Below are positions 54,037 to 64,000 of a DNA stretch of 64,000 nt, one piece after another. The notes under the pieces were generated by a model, which had not been told where the DNA came from, searched no databases, and worked only from the letters and a program-made list of their open reading frames with translations. Origin of the DNA: Conus ventricosus. Lineage: Eukaryota > Mollusca > Gastropoda > Neogastropoda > Conidae. The stretch is from NCBI GenBank assembly GCA_018398815.1, contig CM031628.1, positions 3,726,716 to 3,790,715 on the forward strand, in the 5' to 3' direction. Each line of letters starts with the position of its first letter. Position 1 is the stretch's first letter. The translations under genes and the position numbers were made by a program.

Positions 54037-57000
54037 CTTTGTGTGATGCATCTGACTGTAAGTTTTTTTTTTTTTTTTTCACGTTTTTAATCAAACAATA
54101 TAGAGATTACTTATGCGCATAAAGAGGACAGTGCGCCAAATCATATGTACATTAGCATCATTTCTGCAAGTTCTATAAACAATGAATGGCATATGTCCAA
54201 AAGTTTTTCAAAGAAGGAACAAAAAAACAAACAAACAAGATATACATAGACACGTGCAAAAAGTTCAGACGACAGAAAAAAAAAAAAAAAAAAAAAAAAC
54301 CAGTAGTGGGGAAAAAAAAAAAAAAAGAGTGACGTCGTCTTTTGCGAGATTTAACAACTTATTGCTTCCCCTCTCCTTCCTCACTCTCTCCATTTCAGGA
54401 GGTCGTGGAAGTACGGTGATGGGCATATAGTTTTTGTGTATTAGATCAAGTTTTTAAAAGAAGTGTTTTTTAAAGAATCATTGATCTATAGTTGTTCCAT
54501 GCAGCATGAAAATGGTTTAGATTGTTGCTGACTTTGCATTAAACAATTCGATTTTATATCTATTGCCAATTGGCTTTGAAAAATTGAAGCACTGGTTCGT
54601 GTTTCGATTTTTGCACTTATATATATGAAATTTAGCTAGCATAATAATGAAATCAAAAACTGTCTCTGTTTTCACACGTTGTTCTTTTCCAAAAATAACG
54701 ATATCTCGGGTGATTTTGATGTTAGTTGTGTTTCGGCATTCATTAAATAACTTTTAAACTTCTTTCCAAAAACGTTTGAGGGGTGGTTAATACCCATAAA
54801 AAGTGTTGGATCGAATCTCTCTCTTCGTTACAGAAAGTACAACTTGTCGTGTTGTTAAGCCCATAGCATTTAAGACAATTTTATTCGTACCAATAATTCT
54901 GTGTATGATTCGATTTGTAGCCTTTTTAATTTTATATCTTTGATTTTTGTGGGCCTGAGTAAATGCTTTATTCCAGTGGATTTCAGAATTCAGTTTGTTT
55001 AGCCATTTGGAGCAGCAATTTGGTTGCGCTCATCTCGAATGAAAATTTCATAGAACCGTTTGGCTCCTTTATTTTCTTTCATAATAATATTTAAAGCCTT
55101 CGGTGTGTTATGTTTTATGTCTGTGTTATTATCAATTATGACACCCGTTTTCCTTATAAATTGTTTCATTGAAGAAATCCATCCATTGTATGAGATAAAA
55201 TCTATGGGTAGTCAACATTAATGCTAAAACTTTTCTAAACTCAAAATCGTCCATTTTGTTTCGAAAGTGTTTTATTGGGGAATTTATTTTTTTTTTTTTT
55301 TTTGGCTGATTACCGCTTTCTACTTTTATCATATCATTGTAAAAAACGGGTTCTTACAAAGTAGTTCATTTAATGTCTCAGGTGTCCACATAGACAAAAT
55401 TCCCGATAGGCTGTAAACGTGTCTTTCCAAAAAAAATTTAATACTTGTGTATCCAGAACCCGTACCCTGGTCCATAATTTTCGATTCTATCACTGAAAGG
55501 GTTTTATTTTAAAACGATGTTCTTCCATTTATGACTTGTGGTTTTAAGTTTCTTTACCCACGGAAGTTTCAAAGCATTAATGTATTTTTTTATGTCAGGT
55601 ATGTTTAAACCACCTTGCTTACAGTCTTCACTGTGTTTCCTGCTTATTCTATCTTGTTTGCCATTCCAAACGAAGCTGAAACACATCTTTTGAATTTTTT
55701 TTAATTAACAGGTCAGGGGGGTTAGGTAGCAAAATCCGAGGTATATAAGTTTTGATAGAATAAGGGACTTGAGAACAGCAACTCTTCCAAGTGGCGTTAT
55801 ACTTCTCTGAGACCAAATTTTAAAATAATGTTTTTAACTTCCGAAAATTTATCATTATAATTTAAGTTTTCACATTTTTTTAGGTCTTGGGTGAACCAAA
55901 CACCCAGTATTTGAATATGAGGATTCAATATCATTTTCAAATGAGGACAGTATTTTTTTTTTTTCGAGTTTTTATAACACCCTAGCCATATTGATTGCGT
56001 TTTTTCATTGTTCAAGAGTAGCCTGAAATTCTCCCAAAGTGGTAAGGACACTTATAGATCGTTCAAATGAAGTTTTATCCCCAAATGTTTACTAGTGAGT
56101 GTCATCAGCGAACTGAACTATTTGTGTTCTATATCGTTTATTTTTATACCTTTTAAGTTTTTGTCTTCCTTTATCATTATCGTTTAGAATTTCTGCACAA
56201 TTATAAATAGGTAAGGAGATATGGGTCTCCCTGTCTACACCCCCTTTCTATTTTAAACCTTTGTGGGGTTTCGGGCATTTACAGTGACTGTTGATTTAAT
56301 ATCTTTATAGCAATTTTTCTATCCAGTGGCATATACTGTTACAAAACCAAAAGCCCTTAGCACATAAACATAAAACCCCATCAAGGGATCGAAGGCTTTT
56401 TTCAAAATCTATAGATATCAACAGACCGGGGAGATTTCTTGCATTTAAGTAATTAATCAAATCATAAATCATCTAATATTGTCCCCATATATCTGTTAGC
56501 CATGAAACCTGTTTGGTCTTCACTGATGATAGAAGGTAAAACATTTCTGATTCTCTTAGAAATACACGAGGAAGCTATCTTGTAAACTACATTTAGGAGG
56601 GAGATAGGACGCCAGTTTTTTACAAATTCTTTGGGTTATCACCTTTTGGTATAGAAATAATCAGTCCCTCTTTTTGCGTTGCCGAAATTCTCCATCTCTA
56701 TACGATTCATTTATAGTCTTCCCACAGTGGGCAAGTATTTTCCAAAAGAACTTAAAAAATTCGGCACAGAACCCATGGGTTTCCTGGGCTTTTGCCATGT
56801 TTCATATTTTTTAAAAGCTACACTTGCTTCTTCCAAAGTGATTTCTCCTTCCAGCATTTTTTTCATCATCTTCAGAAATTTTGGAATTGTTTAACAAGTT
56901 TTTTTATTTCGCATTTTTCAGTTACTTTTTTCTTGTATAAGTTTTCATAAAAATTTTTAACTTCGTTTAAAAGATCTTTCTGCTCTTTTATTACTTCATC

Positions 57001-58237
57001 ATCTTTGGTCACTAGTCTGGTCATTTGTTTACTAATATAATTTCTTTTTCCGGTTACAAAGTTTTTCGAGTTTTTTTTCACCATTTTGCGATCCACCTCG
57101 CCTTTGACCGTAACAGTACACCTTCCATTTTCTGTTCCCTGATCGCTCTTAATTCTTATTTGGGATTTTTTCTTCAATCATTCTTATTTCAGCTTCTCCT
57201 TTTTTTTTCTATCCTCTCAAGATTCTTATATTTTGGTGATTGATTTCTTTTTCTGATGTTTTTTTCTTTTTCATTGTAGCGTAGCTATTGATTTACCTCT
57301 TATTTTCATTAATAGGAAATCTAGGAAGACTTTGTTTTTAATTTGAATTTGAGTCCAGATTTTTTTAAACTCGGACAATACCGATTGATCTTGTATGGCC
57401 GTTTGATCAACTACGTGTTCTTTTATCCATTTAGAAAAAACTTCATTAATTTCATCTACAAAATTGTTTATCCTTTAGTAGAGATACTTTAAATTCCAGA
57501 ATCCTTTAGATTTTTCCCTTTGCCGAATTTCAAACAAATGTAACCATCGAATGGTCAGATCGATAACCTGGTTCAATATCAGAATTTTCATAATAAGAAA
57601 TAAGATACTCAGATAGTAAAAAGAAGTCTAAATCGACTTTGCTTAAGTGGAGTTGGGTTTACGCCAGGTATATCTTCTACTTTCCCCGGATTCTTTTCCC
57701 TCCATATGTCTGCCAACCAATTTCTTCTGTCATGTTAATGAGTTCTTCTTTGCTTCCGATTTTTAAATCGTGTACATAATTTTTAACAGTCAAGATGGGG
57801 ATCCATTGCGATGTTCCAATCACCCACCAATAATATAATTGGTATCGTAACTCCTTATGTTTTCCTTAAGCGTGCTGTAAAATAGTGGATCATCTTTATT
57901 AGGCCCATACACATTAACCAGGAGAAAGTCTTTTCAAAAGCATAAATGCTACATGTTATGAAGTTGCCGTTTTTATCTCGTTGGACATTTGTTATTTTAA
58001 ATTAAAAATTATTTGAAAACAATACAGCTAAACCTCTGGAGTTTGACCGATATGAGGAAAATAAGCATTTATAGCCCCATTCTGCAGTTACGTATTTCTC
58101 AAGTTTATTGGTAAAGTGGGTGTCCTGTAGACAGTAAACTGAGTAATTTTGCTGTTTTAAATAGTGAAAGATATCCCTTCGTTTATGTAGGTCTCCTAAC
58201 CTTGGCAATTTAGGACGCAATAGTTAGACTTATCCAT
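54007..58237 (-). mobile_element. L1/Tx1-like LINE, ORF2 and 3' tail
   Basis: The minus-strand LINE runs from the ORF2 start at 58,237 to poly-T tracts at 54,063-54,079 and 54,007-54,034 on the plus strand, which would be the A-rich 3' tail. It contains an APE-type endonuclease, a reverse transcriptase and a C-terminal region in order. ORF1 is not adjacent; a related type of ORF1 lies at 63.3-64.0 kb. Confidence 0.82.
54480..58237 (-). pseudogene. LINE ORF2: endonuclease and reverse transcriptase, decayed
   Basis: The ATG at 58,235-58,237 starts MDKSNYCVLNCQG. After one shift follow LHKRRDIFHYLKQQNYSVYC and LQDTHF (58,115-58,185), then SNSRGLAVLFSNN, an APE-endonuclease N-terminus. NVYGPNKDDP near 57,900 and RRYTWRKPN near 57,660 are further endonuclease landmarks. 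The reverse transcriptase has NWRPISLLNVVYKIASS (about 56,555-56,620), SEDQTGF near 56,510, GCRQGDP near 56,235, and catalytic QFADDT at 56,098-56,115. Downstream are ILGVWFTQDLKK near 55,880 and a C-terminal region to about 54,480. Wording fits the L1/Tx1 group. Many frameshifts and stops make it inactive. Confidence 0.85.
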
Positions 58238-58790
58238 GGCGATTGAAAAAACATTTCAAGTATGTAACAAAGCATAGAACAGAGGAGGTTAACACGATGA
58301 AAAACAAGAATGAAGCCAGTTTTTCCTAAAATCACATCTTATATTAACAATAACCCTCGTTGAGTAAAATGACGCACTGCTTCCCACAGTCTGTTACACA
58401 GAAACACATATTAACAAATACAAATATGAAAAAAATGGACATAATCTTGCATGAGAGATCTGAAAAATACGTTAAAAAATGTCGTAATCTACTTGACCAC
58501 CGCGACGGCGAGCACGAGTGCGAATGACCTAAAGGGGGGGGTGATTTGGGGGGGGGGGGGGGTGTTGATTGTGTCGACCGACCTTTCAGAAGGAAAAGAA
58601 GAAAGAAGGGGTCGAAAAATAAGAAATATTCTCATTACAGTCTGAAAGTTAACAGGGTAAGGGAAAAAAGAAAAAAAAATGAAGGGACACGATGAATGAT
58701 GAAAAAGAAAGCAGACCGAGGTCGGGATAGGACTGGGCAGATGACCCAGGGGTGGTTAACTACCGTCCAGGTTGTAAAATGATAATATGG
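58238..58790. other. Unassigned; G-runs
   Basis: G homopolymers at 58,534-58,562. No gene seen. Confidence 0.5.
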
Positions 58791-59013
58791 GGGGAAACAC
58801 ACACACACACTCACACACACACACACACACACACTTACCCCGTCAAAAACTAAAAGATCATTGGGGGTGTGTCGACTCTATTTACAGTTTCACAAAAGTG
58901 CGAAATGCCGGAAAAGTGTCGGGGGAGAGGACTGGGGGGGAAGCGAGGGGCGGGGGGGGGGGGGGGGGGAAGAGGCCACCAGGGAAGGAAGGGCCATAAA
59001 AACAACAACAACA

Positions 59014-59048
<35 letters not shown>

Positions 59049-59285
59049 AACACACAACCCCACACACACACCACCACCACCACCCCCACCCACCACCAAA
59101 AACAACATTTCTTCCTTTTGTGTATAAAAAGAAAAATAATAAAGAAAATAATTTAAAAAAAACAACAAAAAAAACAAAACAAAAAAAAACAAGTGTTATA
59201 CTTTTGAGATACAAGCTTTTTTTTTCTTTTGACTAACATGAGAGAGAGGAGGGGGGGGGGAGACAGAAGACAGGGAGAGAGGGGG

Positions 59286-59319
<34 letters not shown>

Positions 59320-59340
59320 AAAAAAAAACCAAAAACACCT
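58791..59340. repeat. AC, G-run, ACC, A-rich and AG microsatellite cluster
   Basis: (AC)n 58,797-58,833 and 59,014-59,048, G-run near 58,950-58,970, CACCACC 59,068-59,095, AAAC-rich 59,150-59,190, (AG)n 59,289-59,318. Confidence 0.9.
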
Positions 59341-61220
59341 ACAGGGCCAACCTGCTCCCTCCCAATCATGACATGAGTCTTTCTCACTGCAGGGGGAGGC
59401 CTTCAGGAAGCAGGAGTTGAGTATTCACTCGCGCTGGATTGTTTGCCATTCTAATTCCGTGCCCCTAGCGCACATCACATCCACGCGCGCTCACACGAAT
59501 GCGCATGTGGTTTGGGTTGACAACATTACAAAAAAAAAAAAAGGTTAAAAATTTTCATAAATTATGTCGGCCAAGAAGAAAATCACTCAAACGATGTACC
59601 GATAAATTGATAAACAAGAACAAACCCATCAGTCAGTCGGTGGAGGAAAAAAAAAACAAAAAAAAAAACCGAAAGGCTGGCAGCATCAATATAAACTTCT
59701 CATAGTTACCACAGACATGTTACAATGTATTGTAACAGAAAAAGTGAACACAAAATATAATAAGGGGAAAAATTCACTCATAAAACAAAACACACACACA
59801 CCACACACACACAACACACACCAACACACACTCATCAAATTCATCAGTCCACGCGCACCCCTGCGCAAACCGTGCACAAACCGTGAAAAGAACAGTTACG
59901 CATGCCAGTAAATGCGAATTTCTGTTCACCAGGGGTGAATACATTTTACAAACAAGCAAACAGATTGGTCTTTAGTGCGCGCGCTTTAAGTGATGACCTG
60001 TATGGGTTACAATTTCGATCGATGATCACTACGAAACGTTACCAACAAAATCTGCGTATCGCTGCCAAATAGTACCTCCGCATCATCTTGTAGAAAAAAA
60101 GCAAAAGCAAAACAAAACAAAAACAAAACAAAAAAAAAAAAAAAAAATCTCTGTTTCAAAGCAACTTCTAAAAACAACTACCCAAAACACACACACAACA
60201 CGCATGCAGCACGCACGCACACAACGCACGCACGCACGCAAAAAAACCAGCAATAATAACAACTATGTTGTTACGTAACATATTTTGATTTTGCTTCACA
60301 CCCATGCTACAGTATAATAAACAGTGTCGGCATATTACCACAAAAAAAATCTGCATTCTTTCACATTCCTGTCTCTTCTGTTTACTGTCATCATATATCG
60401 AGCAACCAAATTTTACGACTGGCGACCACTCATTCTTTTAAACAAATATAGAGAAAGAGAGGGGAATAAAAAAAGTCAACCAGCCCATTTACCCGATTAA
60501 TCAAGCAATAAACACAAGTCAGTTTGCATATCAGCCGTTACCCCGACAATCAGTCAGCAAATAAAGTGCACAGAATCACAACTGAATTTTATTTACGCAG
60601 AATGCACGCGCGTACACAAGCGCGCGCGCATGTGTTCTTTCCGGTGCCCATCTCCCCCCGGAACGCTCCCCCTTGGCCCGAAAATGACGAAATGGCCAAG
60701 AGGTTGCTTGGAGGAGCGAGCAAGGGAAAGACTGGAAAAAAGTACAACAGGGGCTCCTTCACCACAGGGGAAAAGACACAAACCGCTGTTGGCTGCTGTG
60801 GCTTATATTTATGGTATGTGCCCGCGAACGCGAGCACGTGCATGAGCGCACAAAGAAAGAGGGAAGAGAACGTGAGAGGGAACTGACGCAGAGAGAGAGA
60901 GAGAGAGGAGAGAGAGGAGAAACCCATGAGGTGTGATGTAAGTTACCTCAGTGTGTGGGGCGCACCGTCGGCCCTGCGTATGTATGTGCCCCCGCACCTC
61001 CCTCCCCCCCTTTCCCCCCCCCCATGCACAATGTCAGCCTTTTTCCCCTCCCTTCCCCCCCCCCCCCTTGGTCACCTAATTTGGTATACAGGTTCACAGC
61101 AAACACATTTAGATTGCAAACACACAAAATGAAGTCTTAATGTACATTCACATGGTTCACAATGAGGAAAAAACAAAATGATGCTCATTTTTTTCATGCA
61201 AAAGAACGTTTCCAATAATG
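59341..61220. other. Unassigned sequence rich in short simple repeats
   Basis: Short (AC)n at 59,788-59,831, AAAAC 60,110-60,147, ACGC/AC 60,186-60,240, GCGC 60,605-60,630, (GA)n 60,891-60,920, C-runs near 61,005-61,022 and 61,057-61,068. Frames of about 110-120 codons at 60,524-60,927 on both strands overlap each other and are unrecognised. Confidence 0.5.
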
Positions 61221-61221
61221 G

Positions 61222-61267
<46 letters not shown>

Positions 61268-61810
61268 CACACACACACACACACTTTCACACACGCATAC
61301 AAAATGGGCCAACACACCTGCCCCTTTTAAAATATTTAGAGCACGATCATGGATAAGCACACTGACAGTATTCAATACTTCATGAAACAGCATGAATACA
61401 TAAACACGCAACAACAACAAATTCAATAGAGAAACACAATTACGCGTTAGATTTTCTAGGGATGGAAGCAGAGGTGGGAGCGGCGGGGGCGGGACAGGTG
61501 CAGGAAGTGGAATGGGGGGGGGGGGGGGGGGGGGGGGGGGCTGTGAGGGCGCAAGAAAACTACACTTATGGGAGAGAGAAAGAAAAAAGAGGAGAGAGAG
61601 GAGGGGGGGGGGGGGGGGGGGGGGTGAAGGGCGAGTGGATGAAGGACATGGGCCAAGAAAGGAACAAGAATGGGAGAGTAAAATATATATTAAAAAATAA
61701 AAAATAAAAAAATAAAAAAGATAAATAAATGAAATAAATAATACTAATAACAATTAAAAAAAAAGTAAAATAAGAAATAAAGGAGAATAAAAAAAAAAAG
61801 AAAAAAATTA
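61221..61810. repeat. AC, poly-G and A-rich tracts
   Basis: (AC)n 61,225-61,286, a 27-base G-run 61,514-61,540, a 22-base G-run 61,603-61,624, and A/AT-rich words 61,684-61,808. The 198-codon minus frame here is low-complexity. Confidence 0.92.
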
Positions 61811-63031
61811 TGTTTAAATTGCAAGTTTCTAATTTGAATTATGATTAGATTATTTCACATTTGCAGACATATTTTTATATACATTCGTGAATACATTTTT
61901 ATTAAAATCAGCACACACACAGAAAACACACACACAGACAGACACACACACACACAGTGTGCCTATATCACAATATATACATTCACATCAAAGGCCATAA
62001 AACCCTATATATCAGTCCATGGTCACCTCTCTTCTTTTTTATGAAGTCTGCGTGTGGGGACACGAGGGGGAAAGGAGGGATAATGTGGGGGACAGGGAAT
62101 TACAGTCTCGATGACAGTGGACACATGAAAAGGGTTTGTGCGTTATGTTTTTTGCCAACCTTGTCTGCGTGCATGTTTTCCCCGCGCACGAGCTCGCACG
62201 CGCACACATCCGCACGCGGGGACACAAAATCCTTTCACTGCTCACACACAGCACAAGTCAATTAAGCAAAAATATAAACCAAACAAAACAAAACAATAAC
62301 AACAACAAAAAACTACTTCAAAACATATCTTGCTGATGATACTTCAAATCATATCATTGCTGATGATACTACTATCCATGCTCTCTAAGCATCACACGTC
62401 AAAACCCACCCACACCCCACTCCCTTTCCCCCAACATGAAACAAATAATAACAACAACAACTGCCACAACCACACATACACACACACACAACACACACAC
62501 ACACACACACAACACAACACGCGCGCGCGCGCACGCACCCCACACACACACACACACACACACAAAGGAAAGTGAGCAAATTTTAACGATCCATACCCCC
62601 CCCTCCCCCCACCACCAGCATTTTTCCCACGTCAGTATCAGATACTTGTAAAGCTTTGAGTTTGTCACATCAACTACAAGCTAACAAAGATTCCAGTTCA
62701 TTTAAGTTGATGTTATCAATCCTCTTTCGCAGTTTCAACAGCCACATGGGCATGCAATCAATTTTTAATACACAAGATACATAGAATACACAGAGCGTTC
62801 CATTAGTCATGCGACATGTGCATGTGTGCGCGCCAGCACGTGGGCCCACTCGCTGGGGCAGCTGACGTGCTAAAGTATCGTGCGCTCGTACAAAGCAAAA
62901 CGTTGTCACAATAATTTGAGTTTTTGTCACATCGGGAAAAACATATTAACATAATATCGTACACTAGCAAAATCATTCATAAAATATCAGGATCATATAT
63001 TATGAATGAAACAACTTTTTTCCCTATCCCC

Positions 63032-63073
<42 letters not shown>
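61811..63073. repeat. Simple-repeat-rich spacer ending in poly-C
   Basis: (AC)n 61,912-61,957, AC/GCGC/AC 62,472-62,565, and a 41-base C-run 63,033-63,073. Between them lies unassigned sequence with no recognised gene. Confidence 0.75.
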
Positions 63074-63075
<2 letters not shown>

Positions 63076-63304
63076 CACACCACACACAAACACACACACA
63101 CATACAAATGCACAAGATATTTCCCCATTTGACCATTCAATTTTTGACAAGTTTCCCTCCCTCCCCCCCACCGGCACCAACCTCGCAATTTCAGTTCAAA
63201 TTCCATTCAAATTTATGCTCAGTTCATTTTTTTAGCCAATATTTGGTTCACATCAGAATCAATGTCCAATTTGACAGCTTTCCATTTTTAAGTTTGGCCA
63301 TTAT

Positions 63305-64000
63305 TTTGCCGTTGGGTGACCAACTTGCCATTTGGGGTTTCCGGGGTGTGAACTAACCTTTCGTAAAGTTTGTAGTTTCTCCTGTGTGAGGTCTTCAGCG
63401 ATGGAAGTGCCGGATTGTTTTAGGTTTTTACGCACAGCAAGCACAAGTCCCCTCTGTCTGCGAGAGAAAAAACGGATGAGAAGAGGCCTTGGTCTTGCCG
63501 CCCCCTCCGGTCGCCTTTCCCGCTCTGTGTGCTATTTCCACATGGTTGGCCGTCACAGGTACCCCAGCTTCTTGTGAAAATGTCTACACATTTGTTGACA
63601 CAATCTTCAACAGTCTCTTCTTGCTGCTTCTCTGGCACACCATACACGCGGAGGTTCCACTGTCTCCCGTGTTGCTCCTGATCATTCATGACCCGCTTGA
63701 TGTTATTGGCCTCCCCGCGCTGTTGCGTCAACTGGCCCTGAAGTTCGTCCGTTCCCTCGAAGTTGGGTCGACCTCGGTTTTCAGCCTGTCGTTTTTGTTT
63801 TCCAGGTCAAAAACCCTGCACTCCAGTGAGTCTATTCTGCTGGTCAGCGTTGCGGTTAGTCTCTCCATTTCATTACGTAACGATAGGACGTCTTCTTTTG
63901 TCGCCAACTTAGTACTGTTTCTTGATTTCGAGTAAAGTGTTCTGTAAATCCTTGTCTTCGGTACTATTCTCACTATCCTGTCTCTGTTTTTCCTATCTTG
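63305..64000 (-). pseudogene. LINE ORF1 (L1-type), 5' end beyond window
   Basis: On the minus strand, a heptad-like coiled coil (LATKEDVLSLRNEMERLTAT, SRIDSLECRVFDLENKNDRL) at 63,770-63,920 is followed, one frame over, by NNIKRVMNDQEQHGRQWNLR. Next comes RVYGVPEKQQEETVEDCVNK, the start of the L1 ORF1 RRM-like domain, at 63,590-63,700. A KQSGTSIAEDLTQEKLQTL segment (63,365-63,425) corresponds to the ORF1 C-terminal domain. A stop follows at about 63,305. These proteins bind LINE RNA and act as nucleic-acid chaperones. Two or more frameshifts are present. It could be the missing ORF1 of the LINE at 54-58 kb or a separate copy. Confidence 0.75.

Overview
The window is animal nuclear DNA: spliced-looking exons with GT/AG borders, AATAAA signals, LINEs, a DIRS-type element, hAT and piggyBac-like DNA transposons, and very many (AC)n, (AG)n and poly-G/C tracts. 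The mix of DIRS, L1/Tx1-like LINE and BED-finger hAT elements suits a marine invertebrate, most likely a mollusc, but no gene identified here proves that. The sequence carries many single-base indels, in tandem arrays and in coding-like stretches alike, so most reading frames are broken. One 100-N scaffold gap lies at 33,173-33,272.

Layout. 0-4 kb is simple and tandem repeat plus unassigned sequence. 4.1-26 kb is a cluster of about ten unrelated minisatellites (units about 40-100 bp), interrupted by a 1.5-kb piggyBac-like insertion (5,773-7,289), a 720-bp block almost without G (20,881-21,600), and a decayed Jockey/CR1-like LINE reverse transcriptase (22.06-23.46 kb). Coding-like segments on the minus strand lie at 25.0-26.4 kb and 30.1-31.1 kb. 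27.3-29.3 kb is a macro-repeat built of CA and GA tracts.

34.0-45.9 kb holds three exon-like segments on the plus strand whose splice phases agree. Their product is unidentified. Their first large intron contains a nested transposon stack: hAT-A (34,641-44,796) carries a 528-bp CAGGCATGCCTACC-ended element (35,487-36,014) and a complete DIRS-type tyrosine-recombinase retrotransposon (36,947-44,768). The DIRS recombinase gene is split by hAT-B (41,001-43,447), which itself holds a 400-bp CA tract. Target duplications or homologous flanks mark these joints.

46.6-49 kb holds two more hAT relics with BED-type fingers. 49.7-50.5 kb is a 29-bp minisatellite open in all six frames, and 51.56-52.02 kb an 89-bp minisatellite. 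Two phase-compatible exon-like segments flank the latter. 54.0-58.24 kb is an L1/Tx1-like LINE ORF2 on the minus strand, and 63.3-64.0 kb is a matching type of LINE ORF1, also minus, separated by 5 kb of low-complexity DNA. No protein-coding gene in the window could be named with confidence; most recognisable coding sequence belongs to mobile elements.
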